Shown here: in pieces, positions 1-8,015 of the stretch
Layout of the letters: the number at the start of each line of letters is the position of its first letter
How positions within the stretch are numbered: position 1 is the stretch's first letter
Notes under the pieces: model-generated
Told to the model about the DNA's origin: nothing
Database searches by the model: none
The model's input: the letters and a program-made list of their open reading frames with translations, nothing else
DNA from: an uncultured Lachnospiraceae bacterium
Lineage (GTDB): Bacteria > Bacillota > Clostridia > Lachnospirales > Lachnospiraceae
DNA length: 64,000 bases
Assembly (NCBI GenBank): GCA_902780405.1
Contig: CACZFI010000007.1
Span: 1-64,000, forward strand
Reading direction: 5' to 3'
Position numbers and translations under genes: made by a program

Positions 1-1
1 C

Positions 2-358
2 AAGGACCATACGGGCGGTATCCGTTACAAGACCCACATCCAGAACCTCGGATGGGAGAAGACCTGGAGAACGGACGGAGAGATGTCCGGAACCAGCGGA
101 AGATCTCTTCGCCTCGAAGCGATCGACCTGGAGCTCTACGGAGATATGGCAGAGTACTATGATATCTACTACAGAGTTCACGCACAGGATGTCGGCTGGA
201 TGGGCTGGGCTGCAAACGGCGCAGACGCCGGAACCGCAGGCTATGCCCGCCGCCTCGAAGGCATCCAGGTAGTGCTTGTACCTAAGGGCGCAGCCGCACC
301 TGCAGCGAACTACGGCGGAATCACATCCGTGACCGCGAAGCCTTTCTTGCAGAGATAA
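2..358 (+). CDS. C-terminal end of a ChW-repeat surface protein (5' partial)
   Basis: Only the last 118 codons are in the window; the frame is open from base 2 to a TAA at 356-358. The peptide holds two clostridial hydrophobic W (ChW) repeats with the signatures THIQNLGW, SGTSGRSLRLEAI, VHAQDVGWMGW and RRLEGIQ, followed by a short GGITS tail. ChW repeats are known from secreted or surface proteins of Clostridia. The fragment is nearly identical to the C-terminus of the transglutaminase/ChW protein at 48300-50840, so the two genes are recent paralogues or share a repeatedly exchanged module. The N-terminal enzymatic or adhesive domain cannot be seen. Confidence 0.9.
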   Translation, partial: KDHTGGIRYKTHIQNLGWEKTWRTDGEMSGTSGRSLRLEAIDLELYGDMAEYYDIYYRVHAQDVGWMGWAANGADAGTAGYARRLEGIQVVLVPKGAAAPAANYGGITSVTAKPFLQR

Positions 359-368
359 TTGAAGCATC

Positions 369-413
369 GACCAGGAGCCAGACACCTAAAGGAGTCAGGC
401 ACCTGGTCTTTTT
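369..413 (+). terminator. Rho-independent terminator built from a REP-like palindrome
   Basis: GACCAGG (369-375) pairs with CCTGGTC (402-408), followed by a T-run. The inner stem has GCC/GGC, GAC/GTC and CC/GG pairs separated by symmetric A-A mismatches. A closely similar inner palindrome recurs at 22496-22524, so the terminator may have been made from a dispersed repeat. Confidence 0.8.
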
Positions 414-429
414 GTGTGTTCACAGCGAC

Positions 430-541
430 ATCCGGCATATGCTTGTTGAACGGGGTCGCTGAACACGCCGGCACTTAACGAACGCGAAGCGTGAGTTTAG
501 TACCGCTGCGTGTGAGACGATGAGACAAGTATGTGCCGGAT
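430..541 (+). repeat. Long-hairpin intergenic repeat, copy A
   Basis: An imperfect inverted repeat of 112 bp. The outer arms are 430-447 (begins ATCCGGCATATGC) and 524-541 (ends ATGTGCCGGAT). The 37-nt core at 469-505 begins CGGCACTTAA and ends TTTAGTACCG. Copies with nearly the same core but different, still self-complementary arms lie at 7677-7822, 22541-22754 and 24607-24794. It ends 40 bp before the LCP gene promoter. No ORF of credible composition runs through it. Confidence 0.8.
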
Positions 542-580
542 GGAGCGTTGCTCTTGCACGTAGTACTATCGGCGTGTGTT

Positions 581-609
581 TTGACACGCACCCCGCGTTG
601 TGATATGAT
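581..609 (+). promoter_or_regulatory. Sigma-A-type promoter of the LCP gene
   Basis: TTGACA at 581-586 and TATGAT at 604-609, spaced by 17 bp. The ATG of the downstream gene (617) begins only 7 bases after the -10 box, so transcription should start at or just before the start codon (see findings). Confidence 0.8.
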
Positions 610-616
610 GTACCGT

Positions 617-2200
617 ATGAGCAGAGAAGACGATTTACTTCAAGAATTGAATGCAGCCCGCGCCGACGAGACCCGTCGACGTCAGGAAGAAGAACTCCGC
701 CGTATCCGCGCTGAGGAAAAACGGAAGATGCAGGAGGAGGAACTTCGCCGCATCCGTGCCGAGGAACGTCGCAGGATGCAGGAAGAAGAGCTTCGCCGTA
801 TCCGTGCCGAGGAGCGCCGCAAGATGCAGGCGCAGGGGATGGAAGATCCCGCGGAGGCAAGACGCAGATACGAAGAGCAGCAGTTAGAGCGCTATCGTGA
901 GGAGGAAAGACTCCGCCAGGAACAACAGCTTCGTCAGTATCAGATGGAGGAGCGTATACGTCAGGAGCAGGAGAAAGCCAGACGGGATGTGGAACAGCGG
1001 ATGATGCAGGAGGGTCTGAACGACCGTCAGGCTGCGCAGCCCCAGGGGCAGATTCAGATGCCCGGAAGAGGACCGGCTCAGACGAACCGTGTGCAGATCC
1101 CGGGACAGGAACCATTAAGAAATCAGCCCGAGCCGCTTAAAAGAGCGCCGCAGCGAGGACAGTTCATGAATCAAACGGATTACGGATATCCCGAAGCACC
1201 GCAGTATGACTATGATGAGGAGGATGAGGCACCGAGAGGACCGCGTCCGCCGAGACGAAAGAAAAAGAAGAATCCCGTGGCGAGATTCTTCCGTACATTT
1301 TTCCTGATACTTGCGATCTTGCTGGTACTCGGCGTACTGGCAGTTGTAAGTATCACAAGCAGATTTGAGCACGTGGAGACGGAGGTTTCCAAGGATCCGA
1401 ACTCCATGAAGGGTGACAAGGTTACGATCCTTCTGATCGGTCAGGATGCGAGACCGGGTGAGGATGAACAGCGTGCGGACAGTATGATCCTGTGTACGAT
1501 CGACAGAAGCAATCGTTCAGTGATCCTTGTATCTTTGATGCGCGATATGTATGTAGATATTCCGGGGTACGGTGGAAACCGACTGAATGCGGCTTATGCC
1601 TTCGGCGGTATCGATCTTTTGGATCAGACCATCGAGGAGAATTTCGGCGTGAGAGTGGACGGCAATGCGGTCGTGAACTTTGACGGTTTCGTGAAGGCCA
1701 TGACGGCGGTCGGAAAGCTGGATATCAACCTGACAGCGGATGAGGCGGCCTATATGCTTGAAGATCCTTCCGCAGGTACGCAGAATTACGATCCGGTGGA
1801 CTGGGATCTGCACGAGGGTATGAATTCCCTGGATCCGGAACAGGTACTGTGCTATGCGCGTATGCGTCATGTCGGTAATTCCGACTGGGATCGTACCAAG
1901 CGTCAGCGTATCGTGATCACCACGGCACTTGCGAAAGTGAAAAAAGGTCACCTGATCGGCGGATACAGGATGGCGCTCGGTATCGCACCGAATATCAAAA
2001 CCGATTTAAAGACCATGGGTATGCTTCGGCTTGCATGGGGCTTTATCAAAGGAAAAGAAGTGAAGAGCTATCACCTTCCGGTGGATGGTGCCTACTACGA
2101 TGACAATATCGACGGTATGGCGGTTCTGGTTCCGGATCTTGATCAAAACAGGATGTACCTGGAACAGTTTATGAACGGCGAAGGTGAAGAGGACAAATAA
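617..2200 (+). CDS. LytR-CpsA-Psr (LCP) family glycopolymer transferase with coiled-coil N-terminus
   Basis: LCP proteins transfer undecaprenyl-linked anionic glycopolymers onto peptidoglycan outside the membrane. Here a 527-aa protein has a charged Glu/Arg coiled coil (about residues 1-140, with three near-identical 16-residue repeats), a Pro/Gln-rich linker, a basic stop RRKKKKNP, one membrane helix (about 215-240) and a full LCP domain with ILLIGQDARPGEDEQRADS, SLMRDMYVDIPGYG and YARMRHVGNSDWDRTKRQR, where the Arg and Asp residues typical of the phosphate and Mg-binding site are present. The long cytoplasmic coiled coil is unusual and may bind a cytosolic partner. ATG 617 is chosen because the ATGs at 605 and 608 overlap the -10 box. 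Confidence 0.9.
   Translation: MSREDDLLQELNAARADETRRRQEEELRRIRAEEKRKMQEEELRRIRAEERRRMQEEELRRIRAEERRKMQAQGMEDPAEARRRYEEQQLERYREEERLRQEQQLRQYQMEERIRQEQEKARRDVEQRMMQEGLNDRQAAQPQGQIQMPGRGPAQTNRVQIPGQEPLRNQPEPLKRAPQRGQFMNQTDYGYPEAPQYDYDEEDEAPRGPRPPRRKKKKNPVARFFRTFFLILAILLVLGVLAVVSITSRFEHVETEVSKDPNSMKGDKVTILLIGQDARPGEDEQRADSMILCTIDRSNRSVILVSLMRDMYVDIPGYGGNRLNAAYAFGGIDLLDQTIEENFGVRVDGNAVVNFDGFVKAMTAVGKLDINLTADEAAYMLEDPSAGTQNYDPVDWDLHEGMNSLDPEQVLCYARMRHVGNSDWDRTKRQRIVITTALAKVKKGHLIGGYRMALGIAPNIKTDLKTMGMLRLAWGFIKGKEVKSYHLPVDGAYYDDNIDGMAVLVPDLDQNRMYLEQFMNGEGEEDK
686..829 (+). repeat. Three tandem 48-bp repeats in the LCP gene
   Basis: Three 48-bp units encode EEELRRIRAEE(K/R)R(K/R)MQ three times. The units differ mostly at synonymous positions, so the repeat is kept at protein level. 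Each unit extends the predicted coiled coil by 16 residues. Confidence 0.9.
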
Positions 2201-2205
2201 AAGAA

Positions 2206-2241
2206 ATCCCGACTGCAGGAACCTGCAGCCGGGATACTTTT
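2206..2241. terminator. Bidirectional terminator between the LCP gene and the small minus-strand gene
   Basis: A stem of ATCCCG-A-CTGCAGG with a matching 3' arm closes on AA. A T-rich tract follows on the plus strand and a complementary A-rich tract precedes it, so it can stop both convergent transcripts. Confidence 0.8.
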
Positions 2242-2395
2242 ACTTTTTGGAGAATTTCTCCTTGATCTTGTCATCGATATCCGTCTTCTCAAGGATCTTG
2301 TCAACGGTTTCCTTGAGGACCGTCGGATTCTCTTTGATCTTTTCATCGAGTGTGGTTTTCTCGAGTACCTCGTTCAACTTGTCTCTGATCTCCAT
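2240..2395 (-). CDS. Small charged helical protein, 51 aa
   Basis: Reading the minus strand from ATG 2393-2395 gives a 51-aa peptide that starts MEIRDKLNEVLEKTTLDEKI and ends KEKFSKK, with an AAGGAGAAG ribosome site 6-8 bases upstream. It is predicted to be almost wholly helical. Two similar halves are visible: LEKTTLDEKIKEN and LEKTDIDDKIKEK, so it may be an internal duplication. Convergent to the LCP gene and sharing its terminator. No family recognised and function unknown. The coding call rests on the ribosome site, codon usage like its neighbours and the internal repeat. Confidence 0.7.
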   Translation of the reverse strand: MEIRDKLNEVLEKTTLDEKIKENPTVLKETVDKILEKTDIDDKIKEKFSKK

Positions 2396-2479
2396 AACAC
2401 TTCTCCTTTCGATTCGGTATCCCTATTATACAACGCTTGCGCCGATTCGTAAACCGATGGGGGCCTCAAGAATTTCTGC

Positions 2480-2508
2480 TTGCGTGTAAAATGCCTTTGC
2501 TGTATGAT
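2480..2508 (+). promoter_or_regulatory. Promoter of the murT-gatD operon
   Basis: TTGCGT (2480-2485) and TATGAT (2503-2508) with a 17-bp spacer, 22 bp upstream of the murT start and its GGAGGA ribosome site. Confidence 0.7.
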
Positions 2509-2530
2509 ATAGATTTGTTGGAGGAACGAC

Positions 2531-3862
2531 ATGAACTTTTTTATCGTGCTTTTGGCGAAGATCGCCACGGCGCTGCTGAAACCGTTTGGCAAGGGCAGCT
2601 CATTTCCCGGCGAATTCGCTTTAAAATGTAATAAGAACATCATGCAGTATTTCAAACTGCCGAAGACCGTCATAGCCGTGACGGGCAGCTCCGGCAAGGG
2701 CAGTTCTACCGCGGTGATCGCTCAGATGTTCCGCGATCAGGGTTACACGGTGGCACACAATGCAAGCGGAGCGAATCTCGATGCGGGTATCGTGACGATG
2801 CTGCTGTCAAGATCCAATCTGTTCGGCAAGGTGAAGGATCAGGTGGTTGTCCTTGAGGTGGATGAGCGCTATGCGAAACTGATTTTTCCGGATATCAAAC
2901 CGAAGCTGGTTGCGATCACCAATCTTACGAGAGATCAACCGCCCCGTCAGGGACATTTTGATCTGGTATATGAGGAGATCAAGAAGGCCTTAAAACCGAA
3001 TATGAAACTGATCTTAAATGCGGATGATCCTTATCTGCAGAAGTTCCCGCTTGAGTTAAAGAACGAAACCATCTACTACGGGTTGGAGCATGTGGACGGG
3101 GACTACGAGGAGAACGTGTTCGGAAACCTCAATATGAACTACTGTCCGGTGTGCGGAAAGCATCTTTCCTATCACTACTATCATATTGAAGGAAACGGAG
3201 ATTACTACTGCTCCGGATGTGAATTCAAGCGTCCGACACCCAGGTACACCGTAACCGGTGTGGATTACGAGAAACTCAGTATCCGCATGAATGACAGTGA
3301 TGACTTAAAGATCCCTTACGGTATGATGTTCGGCATCTACAACACGGCGCTTTGTTATGCGGTAGCTTCCGAGTGCGGGCTTTCCCGCGATGGTATCGTT
3401 GCGACACTTGCGAAGGAGAAGGCCAATCAAAAGATCTTCTATACATTTTCGCATGCGGGACGCAAGGTGACGGTTTTAAATAATAAAAATGAAAACAGTT
3501 CGACCTTCCATCAGTCTCTGCACTATATCCACCGGGATAAGGGTGAGAAGACGGTGATCATCGGATGGAAGGAAATCAGCAGAAGGTACAACTTCGATGA
3601 TCTGTCATGGCTGTATGATATCCATTTCGAGATACTGAATGACGGAACGGTGGATCACTTCATCTGTACGGGAATTCATGCGTACGACATAGCCACGAGA
3701 CTGAAACTTGCGGGGTACGATACGGAGAAGATCACGGCGCTTCCGGATCTCGCCGAAGCGTGTGAACACCTGAAAAAGAAGACGAAGGGATCAATCTACG
3801 CGGTTCTTAATTTCGATTATGTAGAGCCTTTTGAACAGTTGATGATTGCGACGGAGAATTAA
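2531..3862 (+). CDS. murT: Lipid II isoglutaminyl synthase, Mur-ligase-like subunit MurT
   Basis: MurT with GatD amidates the D-Glu alpha-carboxyl of the peptidoglycan stem peptide. The 443-aa protein has the Mur-ligase P-loop TGSSGKGSST at 51-60, the central ligase segment with VVLEVDERYAK, a four-cysteine zinc ribbon (Cys205, Cys208, Cys227, Cys230) typical of MurT, and the C-terminal DUF1727 region with NKNENSS and FNYADLS-like FNFDDLS motifs. A Met-rich hydrophobic start fits membrane proximity. gatD follows after 2 bp, as in other MurT-GatD operons. Confidence 0.93.
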   Translation: MNFFIVLLAKIATALLKPFGKGSSFPGEFALKCNKNIMQYFKLPKTVIAVTGSSGKGSSTAVIAQMFRDQGYTVAHNASGANLDAGIVTMLLSRSNLFGKVKDQVVVLEVDERYAKLIFPDIKPKLVAITNLTRDQPPRQGHFDLVYEEIKKALKPNMKLILNADDPYLQKFPLELKNETIYYGLEHVDGDYEENVFGNLNMNYCPVCGKHLSYHYYHIEGNGDYYCSGCEFKRPTPRYTVTGVDYEKLSIRMNDSDDLKIPYGMMFGIYNTALCYAVASECGLSRDGIVATLAKEKANQKIFYTFSHAGRKVTVLNNKNENSSTFHQSLHYIHRDKGEKTVIIGWKEISRRYNFDDLSWLYDIHFEILNDGTVDHFICTGIHAYDIATRLKLAGYDTEKITALPDLAEACEHLKKKTKGSIYAVLNFDYVEPFEQLMIATEN

Positions 3863-3864
3863 GG

Positions 3865-4545
3865 ATGCAGATAACAATCTTACACATGTTTCCGGATTTG
3901 ATGAATCTCTACGGTGACGACGGCAATGTTAAAGCGCTTGCCGCATATCTTCGTGCAGCCGGGATCGATGTGTGCGTGAAACAGTTTTTGGTTGAGGAGC
4001 CTTTTGATGCAGAGGGCGTGGACATTATCTGCGTGGGTTCCGGAACCGAGGCCGGCGCAAAGCGTGCCGGAAAGAAACTGGCAGAGGAAAAAGAAAAGAT
4101 TGACGCATATATAAATGCCGGCGGTTTTGTGCTTGCCACCGGAAACGGCTTTGAGCTCTTCGGAGAAGAAGGAAGCGGCACATTTCCTTATACGGGAGCA
4201 CCGAAGGATGCGAGAGTGGTATCCGAGTGCCTGTGCAAGACGGAACTGATCCCGGAGTATGTGATCGGCTTTGTCAATCATGCGAATCATGTAACCGGTG
4301 TCGGCAAGCCTTTTATGGAGAATATCAAGGGCTACGGAGAGAGTTTTCATAAGGATCACTTCTACGGCATGCACCTGATCGGACCGGTGCTTGCGAGAAA
4401 CCCGGCGTTTCTTCGTTACTTTGCAAAAGAACTGATCAAAAGCAAGGATGCGTCCTATGAGATCCCGGATGTGGATCTTTCCTTCGAGGAACAGGCGTAT
4501 GCACATTTTATAGAGAAGTACACGGAACTGATGCAGGAAGGATAG
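3865..4545 (+). CDS. gatD: GatD-like glutamine amidotransferase partner of MurT, catalytic residues missing
   Basis: A 226-aa class I glutamine amidotransferase-like (CobB/CobQ type) protein, placed 2 bp after murT; GatD normally hydrolyses glutamine and feeds ammonia to MurT. The fold markers are clear: HMFPDLMNLYGDDGNV at the start, GFVNHANHV in the middle and GPVLARNP near the end. However, where GatD proteins have the nucleophile in a CGGYQLLG-type motif this one has LATGNGFELFG (Gly93, Asn94), and where the catalytic His precedes GP it has Ile172 (a His sits two residues earlier). It may therefore use free ammonia or be a structural subunit. The fold call is firm; activity is doubtful. 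Confidence 0.85.
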   Translation: MQITILHMFPDLMNLYGDDGNVKALAAYLRAAGIDVCVKQFLVEEPFDAEGVDIICVGSGTEAGAKRAGKKLAEEKEKIDAYINAGGFVLATGNGFELFGEEGSGTFPYTGAPKDARVVSECLCKTELIPEYVIGFVNHANHVTGVGKPFMENIKGYGESFHKDHFYGMHLIGPVLARNPAFLRYFAKELIKSKDASYEIPDVDLSFEEQAYAHFIEKYTELMQEG

Positions 4546-4553
4546 GTATAACT

Positions 4554-6404
4554 ATGTGTGGAATCGCAGGCTTTTTTAGCGATAAGACGCGCGAAAACAA
4601 GGAAGAGAATCTGGATCGGATGCTGAAAAGAATCGTGCATCGCGGACCGGACGGAGAGGGCAGATACTTTGACGAGCATATCGCCCTCGGCCACAGACGT
4701 CTCTCCATCATCGACCTTGAGGGCGGAAGCCAGCCGATCTTCAATGAAGACGGAACCAAGGTGATCATCTTTAACGGTGAGATTTACAACTATCAGGAAC
4801 TGAGAGAGGATCTCCTCACAAAGGGACATACCTTTTCCACGGCTTCCGATACGGAGGTTATCCTGCACGGATTCGAGGAGTACGATAAGAAGATCCTCGA
4901 GAAGTTGCGCGGCATGTTTGCTTTTGTGATCTGGGACAAGAACACGGGCGAGCTGTTCGGTGCAAGAGATCATTTCGGCATCAAGCCTTTCTACTATTAT
5001 CATAAGGGCGAAAGCTTCATGTTCGCATCGGAGATCAAGGCCTTTGTGGATCACGAGGATTTCGTGATGGAGTTAAACCGGGATATGATCCCGACCTATC
5101 TGTCCTTCAACTTTGCACCCGGCAAGGAGACATTCTTTAAGTATGTCTACAAACTCGAACCGGGTTGCTACTTCCGCTACAGGAAGAATGAACTCTCCAT
5201 CAAACGCTACTTCAAACTGTCCTTTGAGGACGGAGACAGATCCTTTGAGGAGCTTGTCAAAGAAGTCGGCGAGACGATGAAGGACAGCGTGAAGATGCAT
5301 CAGGTATCTGACGTGGAGGTCGGATCCTTCTTAAGCAGCGGTATCGATTCCTCTTATATCGTGTCCCTTGCGCGGCCGGATAAGACCTACACGGTGGGTT
5401 CGGCCAATCCGAAATATGACGAGACAAAGTACGCAAAGGACCTCGCGGCGAAGCTCGGTATTACGAATGTAAGCCGTCAGATCGAGCGTCAGGAATACAT
5501 CGATATCATCCCGAAGATGATGTATCAGTTTGATGAACCGGTTGCGGATCCCGCGGCCATCGCACTCTACTTTGTGGCAGAACTTGCAAGCCGCGATGTG
5601 AAGGTTGTGCTCTCCGGTGAGGGCGCAGACGAGTTTTTCGGCGGTTACGAGCCCTACAGAAGATATATAGACGCACGGTTTTACAACAAACTGCCCTTCG
5701 CCTTCCGAAGGATTGTCGGAAAGTTTTTCGCACTCCTTCCCCCGCACAGAGGTATCAACTTCTTTGTGCGAAGCGGCAGGACTTTGGAAGAAGATTATAT
5801 CGGAGTCACAAAGCTTTTTACGGAGAAGGAAGCAAAACGTTATATCCGTTTCAAATCAAACAATGCACCCTTGAGCGAACTTACCGCTCCCGTATACCGG
5901 GCGGTGGCGGGCAATCATCCCGTGACCAAGATGCAGGCGGTGGACATCCGATTCTGGATGGTGGGTGACATTCTTCAAAAAGCAGACAAGATGACCATGG
6001 CCAATTCGATCGAGGGCCGTGTTCCTTTTACCGATATCGAGGTCTTTAAACTCGCGCGGACCATCCGCTACGAACAAAAGATCACGAAGGAAACCACGAA
6101 GGTTGCGCTTCGTCAGGCGGCGAAAGCCGACATACCGACAGAAGCATACAACAAGCCGAAGTTAGGCTTCCCCGTACCGCTCCGCGAGTGGATGCGTGAG
6201 GATGACGTCTACGGTATGATCCGTGCACAGTTTGATTCGGACATTGCGAAGGAACTGTTCAATCACAAGCGGATCGTAAAACTGCTCGATGACCACAGAA
6301 ACAGAAAGCATGACAACTACAAGAAAGTGTGGGCGATCTACTGCTTTTTGGTGTGGTATGAGGAATATTTTATAAAGCTTTCAAAAGAAGGCAAGAGGGG
6401 ATAA
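4554..6404 (+). CDS. asnB: Asparagine synthase (glutamine-hydrolysing)
   Basis: Makes asparagine from aspartate, ATP and glutamine. The 616-aa protein begins MCGIAGFF, so Cys2 is the class II amidotransferase nucleophile; RGPDGEG, NGEIYNY and the ATP-pyrophosphatase SGIDSS loop (about residue 262) followed by the DEPVADPAA and SGEGADEFFGGY motifs complete a standard AsnB. It starts 8 bp after gatD with a weak AGGATAGGT-type site, so it is probably co-transcribed. In some Firmicutes AsnB relatives amidate meso-diaminopimelate of peptidoglycan; that role is possible given murT-gatD next door but cannot be told apart here. Confidence 0.93.
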   Translation: MCGIAGFFSDKTRENKEENLDRMLKRIVHRGPDGEGRYFDEHIALGHRRLSIIDLEGGSQPIFNEDGTKVIIFNGEIYNYQELREDLLTKGHTFSTASDTEVILHGFEEYDKKILEKLRGMFAFVIWDKNTGELFGARDHFGIKPFYYYHKGESFMFASEIKAFVDHEDFVMELNRDMIPTYLSFNFAPGKETFFKYVYKLEPGCYFRYRKNELSIKRYFKLSFEDGDRSFEELVKEVGETMKDSVKMHQVSDVEVGSFLSSGIDSSYIVSLARPDKTYTVGSANPKYDETKYAKDLAAKLGITNVSRQIERQEYIDIIPKMMYQFDEPVADPAAIALYFVAELASRDVKVVLSGEGADEFFGGYEPYRRYIDARFYNKLPFAFRRIVGKFFALLPPHRGINFFVRSGRTLEEDYIGVTKLFTEKEAKRYIRFKSNNAPLSELTAPVYRAVAGNHPVTKMQAVDIRFWMVGDILQKADKMTMANSIEGRVPFTDIEVFKLARTIRYEQKITKETTKVALRQAAKADIPTEAYNKPKLGFPVPLREWMREDDVYGMIRAQFDSDIAKELFNHKRIVKLLDDHRNRKHDNYKKVWAIYCFLVWYEEYFIKLSKEGKRG

Positions 6405-6406
6405 TT

Positions 6407-7507
6407 ATGGAAAAGATCAAAGCATTCTTCAAACGAAAAGACATTGAGATTTCGCTGAAACGCTACGGAATCGATGCACTCGGTGCGATGGCACAGGGAC
6501 TTTTTTGCTCCCTGCTCATCGGTACCATCATCGATACCCTGGGCAATCAGTTCGGAATCCCGTTTCTGACGCAGACCATCGCCATGATTCCGGCGAAGGG
6601 CGGTACGGAATATACCGTCGGCGGTCTTGCATCCGCGATGAGCGGTCCCGCGATGGCGATCGCCATCGGATACGCATTAAAGAGTCCGAATCTGGTACTG
6701 TTTTCGATGACGGCGGTCGGCTTTGCAGCCAATGCACTTGGCGGTCCGGGCGGACCTCTTGCGGTTCTCTTTGTAGCCATCATCTCCGCGGAGTTTGGTA
6801 AGGCCATCTCCAAGGAGACCAAGATCGATATCCTTGTGACACCGCTTGTAACCATCGGTATGGGTACCTTCCTGTCCTGGCTGATCGCACCGGCGCTCGG
6901 CAAGGCAGCGTTAAAGGTCGGCGAGGTCATCATGTGGGCAACGGATCTCCAGCCGTTCCTGATGGGTATCACCGTATCCGTATTGGTCGGCGTGGCACTG
7001 ACACTTCCGATTTCTTCGGCTGCGATCTGCGCGGCCTTTGGACTGACCGGTCTGGCAGGCGGCGCTGCGGTAGCAGGCTGCTGCGCACAGATGATCGGTT
7101 TCGCAGTGATCTCCTTCAAGGAGAATCGCTGGGGTGGTTTGGTATCCCAGGGTATCGGAACCTCCATGCTCCAGATGGGTAACATCGTTAAGAATCCCCG
7201 TATCTGGATCGCACCGACCCTTGCATCCGCGATCACCGGGCCGATCGCAACCTGTGTCTTCCATCTTAAGATGAATGGCGCAGCTGTATCCTCAGGTATG
7301 GGTACCTGCGGACTTGTAGGACAGATCGGTGTCTACACCGGCTGGGTGAACGATGTGGCAAGCGGCGCAAAAGAAGCCATCACAGCAATGGACTGGACAG
7401 GACTCATCCTGATCTCCTTCGTCCTTCCCGCAGTTCTCTCCCTGCTGATCCACGCAGGCGTGAAAAAGCTCGGCTGGGTGAAGGATGGCGATATGAAACT
7501 CGCATAA
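6407..7507 (+). CDS. PTS EIIC-type membrane protein (PTS_EIIC_2 family)
   Basis: A 366-aa integral membrane protein with about ten hydrophobic segments and Gly-rich loops such as GGLASAMSGPAMAIAIGYAL, ANALGGPGGPL and LTLPISSAAICAAFGLTG. The length and these motifs fit the PTS_EIIC_2 group, stand-alone EIIC-like permeases without EIIA or EIIB domains. No PTS A or B gene is nearby, so the substrate and whether it phosphorylates it are unknown. It follows asnB after 2 bp, the last gene of the murT operon, and ends at a strong terminator. Confidence 0.8.
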   Translation: MEKIKAFFKRKDIEISLKRYGIDALGAMAQGLFCSLLIGTIIDTLGNQFGIPFLTQTIAMIPAKGGTEYTVGGLASAMSGPAMAIAIGYALKSPNLVLFSMTAVGFAANALGGPGGPLAVLFVAIISAEFGKAISKETKIDILVTPLVTIGMGTFLSWLIAPALGKAALKVGEVIMWATDLQPFLMGITVSVLVGVALTLPISSAAICAAFGLTGLAGGAAVAGCCAQMIGFAVISFKENRWGGLVSQGIGTSMLQMGNIVKNPRIWIAPTLASAITGPIATCVFHLKMNGAAVSSGMGTCGLVGQIGVYTGWVNDVASGAKEAITAMDWTGLILISFVLPAVLSLLIHAGVKKLGWVKDGDMKLA

Positions 7508-7512
7508 TATAC

Positions 7513-7548
7513 AAGAAGCGGGGACCGACTCGGTCCCCGCTTCTTATT
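7513..7548 (+). terminator. Strong Rho-independent terminator after the murT-asnB operon
   Basis: A perfect 16-bp inverted repeat (AAGAAGCGGGGACCGA and its complement, 7513-7545) followed by a short A/T tract. Confidence 0.85.
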
Positions 7549-7561
7549 ATGCTACGACTGT

Positions 7562-7700
7562 TCAAATATGTCTTCCACTGCCAATACACAGGTCACACAA
7601 ACACGGGTCGCGTTTACATGATCTGAGCCTGTTCGTATCACCGTGATCAAATATGTCTTCTGTTGCAATACACAGGTTGCACAGGTACGGGTCGCGTTGC
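7562..7700 (+). repeat. Imperfect direct repeat of about 53 bp
   Basis: 7562-7614 and 7647-7700 both start TCAAATATGTCTTC, continue with CAATACACAGGT and end ACGGGTCGCGTT. The second copy runs into the left arm of hairpin element B, so the left arm appears partly duplicated. Confidence 0.75.
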
Positions 7701-7822
7701 AAGGTCGGCAGAGGGTCTCGGTACTTAGCGATTCAGGCACGGAGTGACTGAGAGCTTAGTACCGCTAGGGGTACCCTCTACCAGCGGGAGCGTGTCCGGC
7801 AACACGACCCGTACCTGTACAA
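7677..7822 (+). repeat. Long-hairpin intergenic repeat, copy B
   Basis: Outer arms 7677-7700 (TTGCACAGGTACGGGTCGCG...) and 7798-7822 are complementary over about 24 bp. A middle stem pairs AGAGGGT (7710-7716) with ACCCTCT (7773-7779). The core arms CGGTACTTAGC (7719-7729) and GCTTAGTACCG (7754-7764) match the family core, enclosing an expanded terminal hairpin. The stretch 7549-8015 contains no credible gene. Confidence 0.8.
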
Positions 7823-7875
7823 CCGTCACCTACACCTGTACAACCGTCACCTACACCTGTACAACCGTCACCTAC
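7813..7875 (+). repeat. Three tandem 21-bp repeats
   Basis: Three identical copies of ACCTGTACAACCGTCACCTAC at 7813, 7834 and 7855. The first overlaps the right arm of hairpin element B, so the array looks like an amplification of the arm end. It is non-coding in context. Confidence 0.95.
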
Positions 7876-7933
7876 ATCGGTACGTTCACAGAATTTTCAC
7901 GGAATTTCACCGAGTCGGTGACTGTTCGATTCG

Positions 7934-7962
7934 TTGACCACAGCCGATAAATATGATAGAAT
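7934..7962 (+). promoter_or_regulatory. Promoter of the type IV pilus operon
   Basis: TTGACC (7934-7939), 17-bp spacer, TAGAAT (7957-7962), 53 bp before the first pilin start. No other promoter is evident until the one before the 21882 pilin, so this should drive the whole 8.0-21.7 kb operon. Confidence 0.7.
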
Positions 7963-8015
7963 ATATGCGGAAAATTGCGTGATTTTACGATAACAGCGGG
8001 AGTCGGGAGACATAC

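Noticed and set aside
420..1115. 231-codon minus-strand frame opposite the LCP gene
   Set aside because: It runs through the hairpin repeat and the coiled-coil codons, is Pro/Ser-rich and repetitive as a mirror of the 48-bp repeats, and has no ribosome site.
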